Notes: generated by a model not told the origin, from the letters alone. Positions 8,589-18,766 are shown, counted from the stretch's first letter. The stretch: DNA of 64,000 nucleotides from Sphingobium fontiphilum (GCF_014196635.1 NZ_JACIEB010000009.1:81549-145548), one strand, 5' to 3'. A program made the numbers and translations.

Positions 8589-9907
8589 AAGGCTTTGTAA
8601 TTCGGGCGTTGCTGGTCGCCAGCGCGATGGTCGCCCTTCCGGCGCAGGCCCAGTTGTCGGTCGACGTCACCGGCGACATCGACAGCAATCTGACCATCGC
8701 GGTCCCCGCCCTGCCCGCGCAGCAGGATGTGGCGACGCCGGCGGGCACGGCCAGCGAACTGGGCCGCAAGATCGCCGAGGTGATCGCGTCGGACCTTAAA
8801 GGCTCCGGCCTGTTCGACCCGTCCGGCCCCGGCGGCCTGCCCGCCGTCGCCCTGCCCGAAGTCACCTTCCCCCAGTTCGAAAAATGGGCGTCGTTCCAGG
8901 CGCTGGTCCACGGCTTTGTCCGCACCACCGGCGGGGAAGCCGACATCACCGTGGGCTGCTACCTCTATGACGTGGCGCTCAAGCAGGAAATGACGCGCCA
9001 GGGCTATGTCGTGGCTCCCCGCGACTGGCGCCGCGCCGCGCATAAATGCGCCGACGCCATCTATGCCCGCCTGTCGGGCGAAAGCCCCTTCTTCGACAGC
9101 CGCATCGCCTATATCGCCGAAAGCGGGCCGAAGGGTAACCGCGTCAAGCGGCTCGCCATCATGGATTCGGACGGCGCCAACCACCGTTTCATCACCAATG
9201 GCCAATCGATCGCGCTGACCCCGCGCTTCTCGCCCGATTACAAGTCGATCGTCTATGTGAGCTATCTCAACAACCGGGTGCGCATCTTCGTCTATGACAT
9301 CGGCACCGGCACCCAAAGGCTGGTGACCGAAAGCAACAACCCGACCTTCGCCCCGCGCTGGTCGCCCGATGGCCGCTATGTCCTGTTTTCCATGGCGGTC
9401 GCGGGCAACACCGACATTTATCGCGTCTCGTCGCAGGGCGGCGCGCCCCAGCGCCTGACCAATTCGCCCGCCATTGACGTCGGCGGCAGCTATTCGCCCG
9501 ATGGCACGCAGATCGTCTTTGAAAGCGACCGTTCGGGCGGCCAGCAAATCTATGTGATGAATGCGGACGGCTCCAACCAGCGTCGCATCAGCCATGGCGG
9601 CGGCCGTTATGCGACGCCCGAATGGAGCCCGCGCGGCGACCTGATCGCCTTCACCAAAATTGCTGGCGAGTTCAAGATCGCGGTGATGACGCCGGGCGGC
9701 GAGAATGAGCGCATCCTGACCAATGGCTGGCAGGACGAGCAGCCCAGTTGGTCGCCCAATGGCCGCGTGCTGCAGTTTTTCCGCACTACGCCAGGCCGAC
9801 AGGGCAACAGCCAAGTGTGGCAGGTCGACCTGACCGGGGTGAACGAACGGCGCATCCCGACGCCGCTCAGCGGCTCCGACCCAGCCTGGGGTCCGCTGCT
9901 GCCGTGA
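8585..9907 (+). CDS. tolB: Tol-Pal system beta-propeller protein TolB
   Basis: A 440-residue periplasmic protein. The signal peptide is at residues 1-23 with cleavage after LPAQAQ. The N-terminal TolB domain is followed by a WD40-like (PD40) propeller with repeated FSPDG/WSPDG motifs, the last near WSPNGR. TolB links TolA and Pal. The ATG at 8585 overlaps the tolA stop and has AAGGAAA eight bases upstream; an in-frame ATG at 8540 would put a non-signal sequence in front and lies inside tolA. Confidence 0.96.
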   Translation: MKGFVIRALLVASAMVALPAQAQLSVDVTGDIDSNLTIAVPALPAQQDVATPAGTASELGRKIAEVIASDLKGSGLFDPSGPGGLPAVALPEVTFPQFEKWASFQALVHGFVRTTGGEADITVGCYLYDVALKQEMTRQGYVVAPRDWRRAAHKCADAIYARLSGESPFFDSRIAYIAESGPKGNRVKRLAIMDSDGANHRFITNGQSIALTPRFSPDYKSIVYVSYLNNRVRIFVYDIGTGTQRLVTESNNPTFAPRWSPDGRYVLFSMAVAGNTDIYRVSSQGGAPQRLTNSPAIDVGGSYSPDGTQIVFESDRSGGQQIYVMNADGSNQRRISHGGGRYATPEWSPRGDLIAFTKIAGEFKIAVMTPGGENERILTNGWQDEQPSWSPNGRVLQFFRTTPGRQGNSQVWQVDLTGVNERRIPTPLSGSDPAWGPLLP

Positions 9908-10011
9908 TTTTGCGCGGTTCCAGGGAACCTTATCGTCTTGACAGCGTAACGAACTTACCCAAGCATGATCGCGTTTCGCGGGCGCACAAATTCTCGTTCA
10001 AGGAGATTTTC

Positions 10012-10524
10012 ATGATCCGGACCCGTCCTTTCCTGATGGCCGCTGCCGTCCTCGCCCTTGCCGCCTGCTCGAAAAAGCCGCCGGAAGAACTGCCCCCCGC
10101 CCCCGGCCCGGCGCCGACCACCGGTTCGACCGGTTCCTACACGCCGACCGGCCCGGTGAAGGGCAGCCAGGAAGATTTCATCGCATCGGTCTCTTCCGAC
10201 CGCATCTTCTTCGACACCGACAAATATGATGTCGATGCGCAGGATCAGGCGACGTTACAGAGCCAGGCCGCCTGGCTGCAACAGAACCCGACCGTGCGCG
10301 TGACCATCGAAGGCCATGCCGACGAACGCGGCACCCGCGATTATAATATCGCGCTGGGCGAACGCCGCGCCAATTCGGCGAAAAACTATCTCGCCTCCAT
10401 CGGCATCGACCCCAGTCGCATCACCACGGTCAGCTATGGCAAGGAACGTCCGGCCGCGCTGGGCTCGGACGAAGCCGCCTGGGCGCAGAACCGCCGCGCG
10501 GTGACGGTGACCGTCCAATATTGA
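10012..10524 (+). CDS. pal: Peptidoglycan-associated lipoprotein Pal
   Basis: A 170-residue outer-membrane lipoprotein. The signal peptide ends in the lipobox LAAC with the lipidated Cys at 19, followed by a Pro-rich linker. The OmpA-like peptidoglycan-binding domain has [20 protein letters not shown], which holds the diaminopimelate-binding Asp and Arg of the family. AAGGAG eight bases before the ATG at 10012 decides the start. A gap of 104 bases after tolB may hold an extra promoter. The usual next gene, cpoB/ybgF, is absent; a strong terminator follows instead. Confidence 0.96.
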   Translation: MIRTRPFLMAAAVLALAACSKKPPEELPPAPGPAPTTGSTGSYTPTGPVKGSQEDFIASVSSDRIFFDTDKYDVDAQDQATLQSQAAWLQQNPTVRVTIEGHADERGTRDYNIALGERRANSAKNYLASIGIDPSRITTVSYGKERPAALGSDEAAWAQNRRAVTVTVQY

Positions 10525-10570
10525 TGACATCGGGTGGCGGGCCGCCGCGCCCTCCACCAAAAGGGGAAAT

Positions 10571-10603
10571 GCCCCGCTGGTCACGCGACCGGCGGGGCTT
10601 TTC
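10571..10603 (+). terminator. Rho-independent terminator of the tol-pal operon
   Basis: An inverted repeat with arms GCCCCGC-x-GGTC and GACC-x-GCGGGGC around a four-base loop, followed by TTTTCC. It lies 47 bases after the pal stop and 21 bases before the 3' end of the convergent small gene. Confidence 0.85.
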
Positions 10604-10623
10604 CGTTCCGTTCAACCCGGTGT

Positions 10624-10926
10624 TCAGGCCCTGCGCGTGCCCGAGAATGCCGCCGCGCCGAACGCGCCCAGTTGCAGCGTGCCGGTGATGGCGTCGCCGT
10701 TCACTTCCGCATCGCAATCCAGCGTCATCGGCATGGGCATGGTCATCGTCATCTTCCAGGTCAGCCTGGCGCCGTCGACCTGACCGTCCTTGACGTCGAG
10801 CGACCCCATCATCCCCGCAAAGGTGCCGTTGAAATGGTCGCCGCTGCTGATCACCGTCAGCACGCCATTCTGGTCACCCATGGGCGTCTTGGCGACGCAA
10901 TCATAAACGCCATCGACTCCAGCCAT
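10624..10926 (-). CDS. Conserved hypothetical protein (small beta-rich)
   Basis: A 100-residue protein with no signal peptide or membrane segment. It begins MAGVDGVYDCVAKTPMGDQ, and alternating hydrophobic residues suggest an all-beta fold. The Met/Thr run MTMTMPMPMTLDCD in the middle is unusual. AGGAGACAGG precedes the ATG at 10926. Similar short proteins with a YDC and G-x-F-x-G pattern occur in sphingomonads and other proteobacteria (from memory, not searched). It lies 29 bases downstream of the M16 peptidase gene on the same strand and may be co-transcribed with it. No function is assigned. Confidence 0.75.
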   Translation of the reverse strand: MAGVDGVYDCVAKTPMGDQNGVLTVISSGDHFNGTFAGMMGSLDVKDGQVDGARLTWKMTMTMPMPMTLDCDAEVNGDAITGTLQLGAFGAAAFSGTRRA

Positions 10927-10955
10927 TATCCTGTCTCCTTCCGCTTAGCCGAAAA

Positions 10956-13823
10956 TCAGTCAGCCAGCGTGCCCGTTTCCACCGGCAAGCCGACCGCGTC
11001 AAGTTGCGGCCGCACCAGCTTGGCGTCGCCCACCACGACCCAGATCAGTTGATCGGCATTGATCGCCTCGCGCGCGGCCTTGTCCAGATCGGCGGCGGTC
11101 ATCGCGCGATAGGTGGCGGGCAGCGTCGCATAATAATTGTCGGGGCGGCCCAGCATCGCGTTGCGCATCATCGCGCCCAGCAATTCCGACGATGTTTCGA
11201 AACTGCCGGGCAGCGACAATATCTGGCTGTTGATCGTCTGGTTGCGCTCGGCTTCTGTCACGCCCTTGGTCGACAGGAAATCCCTGATGTCCTGCCGCGC
11301 GGCGAGAATCGATTCGCCGGTCTTGTCGGTCTGCACCGGGGCATAGACGAGCAGCGGGATCGTATCCTGAACGCTGGGCAGGCCGGTGCCCGCGAAATAG
11401 GCCCAGCCCTTCGTCTCGCGAAGGTCCATGATGAGGCGCGACGTCGTGCTGCCGCCCATCACTTCATTGGCGGTCTGGAGCGTGACCGGATTGTCCGTCC
11501 CTTTCTTCGCCGTCAGCACGCCCGCCAGGATCATCGACTGCGGGCTTTGCGGCTTGTCGATCAGGACGATGCGCGGCGGCCGGGCCATGCGATCCATGCG
11601 GAACAGCTTGACGCCCTTTTGACCCTTGGGCGCCTTCCAGTCGCCGAACCGCTTTTCGAGCTGCGGCAACAGGTCGGCCAGCGTGGTGTCGCCGGTGGCG
11701 AAGATGGTCGCATTGTCGGGGCGCATCCACTTCTGATGGAAAGCCACCAGATCGCCGCGCGTCACCGCCTTCACGCCGGTTTCGGTGCCCGATCCGGTAA
11801 AGGGAATGCCATAGGGATGTGCGCCGCCATAAAGCAGCGGCGGCAGCATGCGCTGCGCGATCGCCATGGGCTGCGTCTTTTCGGACGCGATCCTGGTGAG
11901 CAACTGGCCGCGAATACGCTCCACTTCCTCCGGCGCAAAGGCGGGGTTGCGAACGATGTCAGACAACAGGTCGAGCGAACCGCCCAGATTGGGCTTCAGC
12001 GCGAACAGGCCGACATTGGTGCGGTCCATGCTGCTGCCCGCGCTGATCGACGCGCCCAGACGTTCCTGCTCCTGCGCGATCTGAACCGATGTACGGCTCT
12101 TCGTGCCTTCGTCGAGCAAGGCGGTGGCGAGCGCGGTTGTGCCCAGCTTCGCCTTGTCATCCGCGGCGTTGCCCGCGTCGAACGACACCGACACGCGCAC
12201 CGTGGGCACCGCCGTGCGACGGGCGAACAGCACCGGGATGCCGTTCTTCAGCTTGGCATGTTCGACCGTGGGAAATTCAAGGTCTGCGACCGGCTCGATG
12301 GCGGGCTCGGCGATCTTCGTCGGCGCTGGCGGTGTGGCGGCCACGGGCGCAGGCGCGTCGGGATCGCGGAAATGGGCGGGGCGATGCGTGGCGTTGCCCG
12401 CCAGCGCATTGTCCGCCGCCGACCGTTCGCCCGGCTCCACCGTCAGGCGGAACACGGGGCGACCCAGCCATTTGCGCGCGGCGTCGCCCACGCTTTGCGG
12501 GGTCGCGGCGGCATAAGCGGTCAGGTTCGCCTTATATTTGGCGGCATCGTCCGAGTAGACCGCGCCTTCGGCCAGCGTCACCGCCTTGCCCGAAAAACCG
12601 CCGACCTTTTCCAGGCCCGAAATCGTGCCCGCCACCTGCTGCGTTGCGGCCCGTTGAACCTCGTCCGCGCTCGGCCCCTTGGCGAGATATTCGGCGAGCA
12701 GTTCGTCCAGCCGCTTGCCAACCATGGCCGGATCGACGCCCGGCTTCACATCGACGGTGATCTCGGCGATGCTGACCTTCTCGAAAGGCTGGATGCTGGC
12801 CTTCGCGCCCACCGCGACTTTCTCATCGCGCACCAATATGTTGGACAGGCGCGAGGAGGACAGGCCGCCAAAGATCGACATGGCGAGGTCCAGGTCGGGC
12901 AAATCGGCGCCATTGACGCCCGGCACCACCCAATTGCGATAGAGCCGGACGGCGGCGACATTGTCCTTCATCACCTTCTCGACATCCTTGTCGAGCGTGG
13001 GAATGCTGGCGTCGACATCCTGCGGCGCGGGCCCGGCCGGAATATTGCCGAACCAGCGTTCCACCTTCGCCTTTGCCGTCGCGACATCAATGTCGCCCGC
13101 CAGCACCAGCACGGCGTTGTTCGGGCCATAATGGGTTTTGAACCAGCTTTGCACGTCGGCCAGGCTGGCGGCGTTCAGGTCCGCCATCGAACCGATGGTC
13201 GAATGGCGATAGGGATGGCCATCGGGGAACAGCGCGGCGAGTTGCGCATATTCGACCAGGCCATAGGGCTCATTCTCGCCCATGCGCTTTTCATTCTGCA
13301 CCACGCCGCGCTGGGTATCCAGCTTCACCTGCGTCACCGCGCCCAGCAAATGGCCCATACGGTCCGATTCCAGGAACAGCGCGCGGTCGAGCGCGCCGGT
13401 CGGCACGGTTTCGAAATAATTGGTGCGATCGAACCATGTCGTGCCGTTCCAGTCGGTCGCGCCAATATCCTCCAGTCGCCCGAAGAACGGGCCATCGGCA
13501 TTTTCCGAGCCATAGAACATCAGATGTTCGAACAGATGGGCAAAGCCGGTCTTGCCCGCCGGTTCATGCCGCGATCCGACATGATACCAGATCGACACTG
13601 CGACCACGGGGGCCTTGCGGTCGGTATGGACGATCACGCGCAGCCCGTTGGGCAGCGTGAACTGCTCATAGGGAATGTCGACGGCGGAGACGAGTTGCGA
13701 AAGCGGCGCGGGCGGCGTTGGTGTGGCGGCGGCATGGGCCATGGGCGCCATGGCGGGCATCAGCGCCAGGGGCGACAGGCCGATCGACAGGGCGATGCGG
13801 GACGACAGCGAAAACAGGGACAT
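10956..13823 (-). CDS. M16-family zinc metallopeptidase, two-domain, exported
   Basis: A 955-residue periplasmic protease of the insulinase/pitrilysin type. The signal peptide is about residues 1-31 (ending AHA-A). The first M16 half carries the inverted zinc motif HLFEH (His96, Glu99, His100), and QNEKRMGENEPYG about 75 residues on supplies the third ligand Glu. The C-terminal half has the second M16 fold without HxxEH, as expected for the non-catalytic partner domain. A low-complexity Pro/Ala linker separates the halves. The start at 13823 is the ATG that gives the signal peptide; GAGAGG is about 12 bases upstream. It diverges from the M28 peptidase gene with 148 bases between, suggesting a paired role in peptide turnover in the periplasm (inference). 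Confidence 0.92.
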   Translation of the reverse strand: MSLFSLSSRIALSIGLSPLALMPAMAPMAHAAATPTPPAPLSQLVSAVDIPYEQFTLPNGLRVIVHTDRKAPVVAVSIWYHVGSRHEPAGKTGFAHLFEHLMFYGSENADGPFFGRLEDIGATDWNGTTWFDRTNYFETVPTGALDRALFLESDRMGHLLGAVTQVKLDTQRGVVQNEKRMGENEPYGLVEYAQLAALFPDGHPYRHSTIGSMADLNAASLADVQSWFKTHYGPNNAVLVLAGDIDVATAKAKVERWFGNIPAGPAPQDVDASIPTLDKDVEKVMKDNVAAVRLYRNWVVPGVNGADLPDLDLAMSIFGGLSSSRLSNILVRDEKVAVGAKASIQPFEKVSIAEITVDVKPGVDPAMVGKRLDELLAEYLAKGPSADEVQRAATQQVAGTISGLEKVGGFSGKAVTLAEGAVYSDDAAKYKANLTAYAAATPQSVGDAARKWLGRPVFRLTVEPGERSAADNALAGNATHRPAHFRDPDAPAPVAATPPAPTKIAEPAIEPVADLEFPTVEHAKLKNGIPVLFARRTAVPTVRVSVSFDAGNAADDKAKLGTTALATALLDEGTKSRTSVQIAQEQERLGASISAGSSMDRTNVGLFALKPNLGGSLDLLSDIVRNPAFAPEEVERIRGQLLTRIASEKTQPMAIAQRMLPPLLYGGAHPYGIPFTGSGTETGVKAVTRGDLVAFHQKWMRPDNATIFATGDTTLADLLPQLEKRFGDWKAPKGQKGVKLFRMDRMARPPRIVLIDKPQSPQSMILAGVLTAKKGTDNPVTLQTANEVMGGSTTSRLIMDLRETKGWAYFAGTGLPSVQDTIPLLVYAPVQTDKTGESILAARQDIRDFLSTKGVTEAERNQTINSQILSLPGSFETSSELLGAMMRNAMLGRPDNYYATLPATYRAMTAADLDKAAREAINADQLIWVVVGDAKLVRPQLDAVGLPVETGTLAD

Positions 13824-13971
13824 GGAAAGGCGCCTCTCGACGGACTTGGGACTATGCGCCCCACCATAGCGAGGCGTTTTAGCGGTGCAATACGCTTTGC
13901 GCTGGACAGGGCGCAGCGCGGCGATAGGCTTGCTCTCCCCCAATCATCCTTTGAACCAAGAGGTTGCGTCC

Positions 13972-15612
13972 TTGCCATCCGCCCGCTTTGCCTCCGTCGC
14001 GCTGCTCGCCCTTGCCTTGAGCGGAATGGCCGCCGCCCAGCCCCCAAAAACGCCCGCCTTCTCGCCCGAAGAAATCCGTGCGGACGTCGGCTTCCTCGCC
14101 GACGACCTGCTGGAAGGACGCGACGCCGGCACGCGCGGTTACGACATCGCCGCCCACTATGTCGCGGCGCGCTTTGCCGCGCTTGGCCTGACCCAGGCGG
14201 TCAAGGGCGACTGGTTGCAGCCTGTGACGCTGGCCGTCGCCGATCTCGACAAGAACGCGCCCGCCGCCTTCATCATCGGCGGCAGGCGCTTTACCAATGA
14301 AGGCGACGTGATGATCGGCGCCATCGGCCGCGAAACGCGGCAGACGCTGGAAGCGCAGGCCGTCTTCGTCGGCTATGGGCTGCAATCGGCGCGCGAGAAG
14401 ATCGATGATTATGCGGGCCTTGACCTGCGCGGGAAGATCGCCGTTGCCCTGTCCGGCGCGCCCGGCGGCATGCCGAGCGAGGTTGCGGCCCATCTGGCCG
14501 CTGAAAAGGCCGTCGCCGCGCAACAGGCGGGCGCCATCGGCCTCATCAGCATTCCCAGCCCCAGCCTGCTGGCGCGGCGGCCATGGGAGCGGTTGAAACA
14601 GGCGGCGGGCGGGCCCACCGTCAGCTGGATCGACAGCGACGGCAAACCCTATGTCCGCACGCCGGAAATCCGCATCGGCGGCTATGTCCATGGCCCGGCG
14701 GCAGAAGCCCTGCTGGCGGGGTCGGGCCGCACGCTCGCCCGCATCTATGCTCAGGCGTCGAAAAAGGGCGGCCGTCCGAGGGGTTTCGCGCTCAAGCCCC
14801 TGGTGAAGATCGAGCGGACAAGCATCGTCACCACCGCCCAAAGCAGCAACGTGATCGCCATTTTGCCGGGCTCCGACCCGGCGCTGGCCCATGAATATGT
14901 GCTGTTGATGGCCCATCTCGACCATCTGGGCGTCAAACCCGACGCCAGGGGGGATGACAAGATTCACAACGGCGCGATGGACAATGCCTCAGGCGTCGCG
15001 ACGATGATGGCGGTGGCGAAAGCCTTCGCGGAAAATGGAGATCGGCCGCGTCGTTCGATCCTGTTCGCCGCCGTCACGGCGGAGGAGGACGGCCTGCTCG
15101 GCGCGCAATATCTGGCAAAGCATCCGGTGCTGCCCGCTGGCGGCAAGCTGGTCGGCGTCATCAACCTCGACATGCCGGTGCTGACCTATGATTTTCAGGA
15201 TATGGTGGCGTTTGGCGCCGAACATTCGACGCTCGGCCCCATCGTCGCGCAGGCGGCGCAGGCGCAGGGCATCGCCCTGTCGCCTGACCCCCTGCCCGCC
15301 GAAGGGCTGTTCACCCGCTCCGACCATTATCGCTTCGTGCAGGAAGGCGTGCCGTCGATATTCCTGATGACCGGCTTTGCCGGGCCGGGCAAGGAAGCCT
15401 TCGAAGCCTTCCTCGCCACCCATTATCATCAGCCGTCCGATCAGGCCGACCTGCCCATCCATTGGGACGCCGCCGCCAAATTCGCCCGCGTCAACCATGC
15501 CATCGCCCGCGCCATCGCCAATGGCGACGAAGCGCCACGCTGGTTCAAGGGCGATTTCTTCGGAGACGCCTTCGCCCCTGAAGCACCCAAGGCCGTGCGG
15601 GAGAGGAAATAG
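13972..15612 (+). CDS. M28-family zinc aminopeptidase, exported
   Basis: An M28 peptidase of about 547 residues with an inserted PA-like domain in the N-terminal half. The zinc-site signatures are in order: AHLDHLG, GAMDNASGVA, TAEEDGLLGAQ, INLDMP and SDHYRF/HYHQPSD. I place the start at TTG 13972. It has AAGAGG nine bases upstream and gives a clean signal peptide (PSARFASVALLALALSGMAAAQ). The only alternatives in frame are TTG 13951 and GTG 13885, which would bury the signal sequence behind 20-30 polar residues. It is monocistronic, divergent from the M16 peptidase and convergent with tRNA-Arg. The expected role is to trim peptides from the N-terminus in the periplasm. Confidence 0.9.
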   Translation: MPSARFASVALLALALSGMAAAQPPKTPAFSPEEIRADVGFLADDLLEGRDAGTRGYDIAAHYVAARFAALGLTQAVKGDWLQPVTLAVADLDKNAPAAFIIGGRRFTNEGDVMIGAIGRETRQTLEAQAVFVGYGLQSAREKIDDYAGLDLRGKIAVALSGAPGGMPSEVAAHLAAEKAVAAQQAGAIGLISIPSPSLLARRPWERLKQAAGGPTVSWIDSDGKPYVRTPEIRIGGYVHGPAAEALLAGSGRTLARIYAQASKKGGRPRGFALKPLVKIERTSIVTTAQSSNVIAILPGSDPALAHEYVLLMAHLDHLGVKPDARGDDKIHNGAMDNASGVATMMAVAKAFAENGDRPRRSILFAAVTAEEDGLLGAQYLAKHPVLPAGGKLVGVINLDMPVLTYDFQDMVAFGAEHSTLGPIVAQAAQAQGIALSPDPLPAEGLFTRSDHYRFVQEGVPSIFLMTGFAGPGKEAFEAFLATHYHQPSDQADLPIHWDAAAKFARVNHAIARAIANGDEAPRWFKGDFFGDAFAPEAPKAVRERK

Positions 15613-15750
15613 GGCGTCATAGCGCCGCGCCGCGCATTGGCGGTACGGCATCCCTTTTCGGTGCGCAAAGGGCAAACCATGGGGCCGGGCGACAGCGCTG
15701 CACCGTCGCAAGCGCCGCTTCCAGCTTCATCGCTAAGTAATTGTATGAAT

Positions 15751-15827
15751 TGGCGCGCCCGGAACGATTCGAACGTCCGACCCTCAGATTCGTAGTCTGA
15801 TGCTCTATCCAGCTGAGCTACGGGCGC
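15751..15827 (-). tRNA. tRNA-Arg (anticodon ACG)
   Basis: A 77-base cloverleaf on the minus strand. Acceptor arms are GCGCCCG and CGGGCGC, the D arm has AGCTCAGCTGGATAGAGC, the anticodon loop is CTACGAA with ACG, and the T loop is GTTCGAATC. CCA is encoded. It reads CGN codons after A34 to inosine modification by TadA. Confidence 0.97.
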
Positions 15828-15916
15828 GCTGCCATTTCTGGCCGGGGCCGCCAGGCCCCGTTGGGAGCCCGGCAGATAGAGGGGGCCGCCATGCTTGGCA
15901 ACCCCCTTTTTGCAAA

Positions 15917-18595
15917 TTATTGACGGGCCGCCAGAGCCGCCTGCGCAGCGGCCAGACGCGCGATCGGCACGCGGTAGGGCGACGCCGAAACATAGTCGAG
16001 GCCGGTCTTTTCGCAGAAGGCGATGGAGGCCGGATCCCCGCCATGCTCGCCGCAAATGCCCAGTTTGATGCCGGGGCGCGTCGCCCGGCCGCGCTCGGCG
16101 GCCAGCTCGATCAGTTCGCCCACGCCCTCGACATCGATGCTGACGAACGGGTCGCGGGCGAATATGCCCTTGTCCACATATTGCGTCAGGAAACGGCCGG
16201 CGTCGTCGCGGCTGATGCCGATGGTGGTCTGCGTCAGGTCGTTGGTGCCAAAGGAGAAGAATTCGCCCACTTCGGCGATTTCCCCGGCCTTCAGCGCCGC
16301 GCGCGGCAGTTCGATCATCGTGCCGACCAGATAGTCGACAGACGCGCCCTGCTCGGCAAAAACCTCGGCCGCGACGCGATCGACGATCGCCTTCATCAGC
16401 TCCAGTTCCTTCTTGGTCGCGACGAGAGGGATCATCACTTCGGGGATCGGCGCGTCGCCCGACCGCTGCTTGACGATAAGGGCCGCCTCGAAAATGGCGC
16501 GCGCCTGCATTTCGTATATTTCAGGATAGGTCACGCCCAGGCGACAACCGCGATGGCCCAGCATTGGGTTGAACTCATGCAGCTCCGAAGCCCGACGCTT
16601 CAGCATATCGACGCTTACACTCGCGGCCTTCGCCACTTCCTCGAACTCCGCCTCGCCATGGGGCAGGAATTCGTGCAGCGGCGGATCGAGCAGGCGGATG
16701 GTCACGGGCAGGCCCGCCATCACCATGAAAATCTGCGCGAAATCGTCCCGCTGTTCGGGCAGCAGCTTGTCGAGCGCCAAGCGGCGGCCCTTCTCGCTGT
16801 CGGCCAGGATCATCTCACGCACGGCGGTGATGCGCGCCGCGTCGAAGAACATATGCTCGGTGCGACACAGACCGACGCCTTCCGCACCGAAATCGCGGGC
16901 GGTCTGGCAATCGAGCGGGGTTTCGGCATTGGCGCGCACCTTCAGGCGGCGAACCTTGTCGGCCCAGATCATCAGCGTGCCGAAATCGCCCGCCAGTTCG
17001 GGCTGAACGGTCGGCACTTCGCCCGCCATCACTTCGCCGGTCGCGCCGTCGATGGTGATGATGTCGCCTTCCCTGAACTCGCGCCCGCCGACGCGCAGCA
17101 CCTTCGCGGCATTGTCGATGGACAGGCCGCCCGCGCCGGAAACACAGGGGCGGCCCATGCCGCGCGCCACCACGGCGGCGTGGCTGGTCATGCCGCCGCG
17201 CGCGGTCAAAATGCCCTTGGCCGCGTGCATCCCGTGAATATCCTCCGGGCTGGTTTCGACGCGAACCAGGATGACCGAATCGCCCAGTTCATTGCGGCGC
17301 TCGGCGGTGTCGGCATCGAACACGATGGCGCCGCTGGCCGCGCCCGGCGACGCGGGCAGCCCCTTGGTCAGCACGTCGCGCGGCGCCTTGGGGTCGAGCG
17401 TCGGGTGCAGCAACTGGTCCAATGCTGCGGGATCGACGCGGGCGACGGCTTCTTCTTCGGTAATCAGCCCTTCATGCGCCATGTCGACCGCGATTTTCAG
17501 CGCGGCCTTGGCCGTGCGCTTGCCCGAACGGGTCTGGAGCATCCACAGCTTGCCCTGCTGGACCGTGAATTCAATGTCCTGCATGTCGCGATAATGGGTT
17601 TCGAGTATCTGGAACACCCCGGCCAGTTCGGCATAGGTTTCCGGCATCGCCTCTTCCATCGACAGCGGCTTGGCCCCGGCCCGTTCGCGCGCCGCCTTGG
17701 TCAGATATTGCGGCGTGCGGATGCCCGCCACCACGTCCTCGCCCTGCGCGTTGATCAGATATTCGCCATAATAGGCGTTCTCGCCGGTCGCCGGGTCGCG
17801 GGTGAAGGCGACGCCCGTCGCGGAGGTTTCCCCCATATTGCCGAACACCATCGCCTGCACATTGACGGCGGTGCCCCATTCGCCGGGAATGTTGTTCAGG
17901 CGGCGATAGACCTTGGCGCGTTCCGACTGCCAGCTACCGAAGACGGCCGAAATGGCGCCCCACAATTGGTCATGCACGTCCTGCGGGAAGGGCTTGTTCC
18001 ACAGCTTTTCCACCAGCGCCTTATATTCGGCGACCAGAGCCTTCCAGTCGTCGGCGGTCATTTCGGTGTCGAGGCTGTAGCCATTATCCTCCTTGGCGAT
18101 TTCGAGAGCCTCCTCGAACGCGCCATGGTCCAGTTCCAGCACCACGTCCGAATACATCTGGATGAAGCGGCGATAGCTGTCCCAGGCGAAACGCTCGTCG
18201 CCCGACGTCGCGGCCAGACCGACGACGGTTTCGTCGTTGAGGCCGAGGTTCAGCACCGTGTCCATCATGCCCGGCATGGACGCGCGCGCGCCCGAACGCA
18301 CCGACACCAGCAACGGATCGGCAGGGTTGCCGAATGTCTTGCCGGTAATGCCTTCGATATGGGCGATGCCGCTGGCGACTTCGGCGTTCAGGCTTTCGGG
18401 ATATTTGCCGCCGTCGACATAATAGCGGGTGCACATTTCCGTGGTGATGGTGAAGCCCGGCGGCACCGGCAGGCCAATGGCGGCCATGCCGTCAAGATTC
18501 GCGCCCTTGCCGCCCAGCAGGTTGCGGTCGCCCTTCCCTCCGTCATCAACGCCGCCGCCGAAACGATAGACATAACGGGTGGCGGTATCGTTCAT
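15917..18595 (-). CDS. ppdK: Pyruvate, phosphate dikinase
   Basis: An 892-residue PPDK that interconverts pyruvate + ATP + Pi with PEP + AMP + PPi. The N-terminal ATP-grasp domain begins near RFGGGVDDGG and GGKGANLDGM. The central phosphohistidine domain has GGMTSHAAVVARGMGRPC with the catalytic His at about 472. The C-terminal PEP/pyruvate domain ends with FGTNDLTQTTIGISRDD and GICGEHGGDP. I chose ATG 18595 over 18619; GGAAGAGG precedes it and the family starts just before YVYRFGGG. It is preceded by a 171-base region with a CRP/FNR-type dyad and follows glyS on the same strand. In sphingomonads PPDK probably serves gluconeogenesis from organic acids. Confidence 0.96.
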   Translation of the reverse strand: MNDTATRYVYRFGGGVDDGGKGDRNLLGGKGANLDGMAAIGLPVPPGFTITTEMCTRYYVDGGKYPESLNAEVASGIAHIEGITGKTFGNPADPLLVSVRSGARASMPGMMDTVLNLGLNDETVVGLAATSGDERFAWDSYRRFIQMYSDVVLELDHGAFEEALEIAKEDNGYSLDTEMTADDWKALVAEYKALVEKLWNKPFPQDVHDQLWGAISAVFGSWQSERAKVYRRLNNIPGEWGTAVNVQAMVFGNMGETSATGVAFTRDPATGENAYYGEYLINAQGEDVVAGIRTPQYLTKAARERAGAKPLSMEEAMPETYAELAGVFQILETHYRDMQDIEFTVQQGKLWMLQTRSGKRTAKAALKIAVDMAHEGLITEEEAVARVDPAALDQLLHPTLDPKAPRDVLTKGLPASPGAASGAIVFDADTAERRNELGDSVILVRVETSPEDIHGMHAAKGILTARGGMTSHAAVVARGMGRPCVSGAGGLSIDNAAKVLRVGGREFREGDIITIDGATGEVMAGEVPTVQPELAGDFGTLMIWADKVRRLKVRANAETPLDCQTARDFGAEGVGLCRTEHMFFDAARITAVREMILADSEKGRRLALDKLLPEQRDDFAQIFMVMAGLPVTIRLLDPPLHEFLPHGEAEFEEVAKAASVSVDMLKRRASELHEFNPMLGHRGCRLGVTYPEIYEMQARAIFEAALIVKQRSGDAPIPEVMIPLVATKKELELMKAIVDRVAAEVFAEQGASVDYLVGTMIELPRAALKAGEIAEVGEFFSFGTNDLTQTTIGISRDDAGRFLTQYVDKGIFARDPFVSIDVEGVGELIELAAERGRATRPGIKLGICGEHGGDPASIAFCEKTGLDYVSASPYRVPIARLAAAQAALAARQ

Positions 18596-18704
18596 GCTGG
18601 CCTCTTCCATCGTCAACATTGTTCGCGGCTTTCCCTGCCCATGCTACGCGCGCCATTGTGCGCTGCAACAATGAATAGCAACAAATGGGCGACGAATGCA
18701 CCCA

Positions 18705-18746
18705 CTTATACGATATAATCTGTCTCACTCCGTGATGTGCGTCACG
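18705..18746 (-). promoter_or_regulatory. Candidate CRP/FNR-type operator and promoter for ppdK
   Basis: A perfect dyad CGTGA-N6-TCACG (18731-18746) resembles the CRP consensus TGTGA-N6-TCACA. Reading toward ppdK, TATAAG at 18710-18705 lies where a -10 would be. A start site near 18697-18699 would put the operator centre close to -41, the class II activator position. No -35 match is visible, which suits activation. The regulator itself is not in the window. Confidence 0.45.
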
Positions 18747-18766
18747 GTCTCGAAATAGTCGCGACG

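Noticed and set aside
11004..14300. 1098-codon plus-strand frame opposite the M16 peptidase
   Set aside because: Antisense to a clear two-domain peptidase, low-complexity basic product and no ribosome site; an effect of high GC.
15800..18718. 972-codon plus-strand frame opposite ppdK
   Set aside because: The same reason; PPDK motifs on the minus strand are unambiguous.
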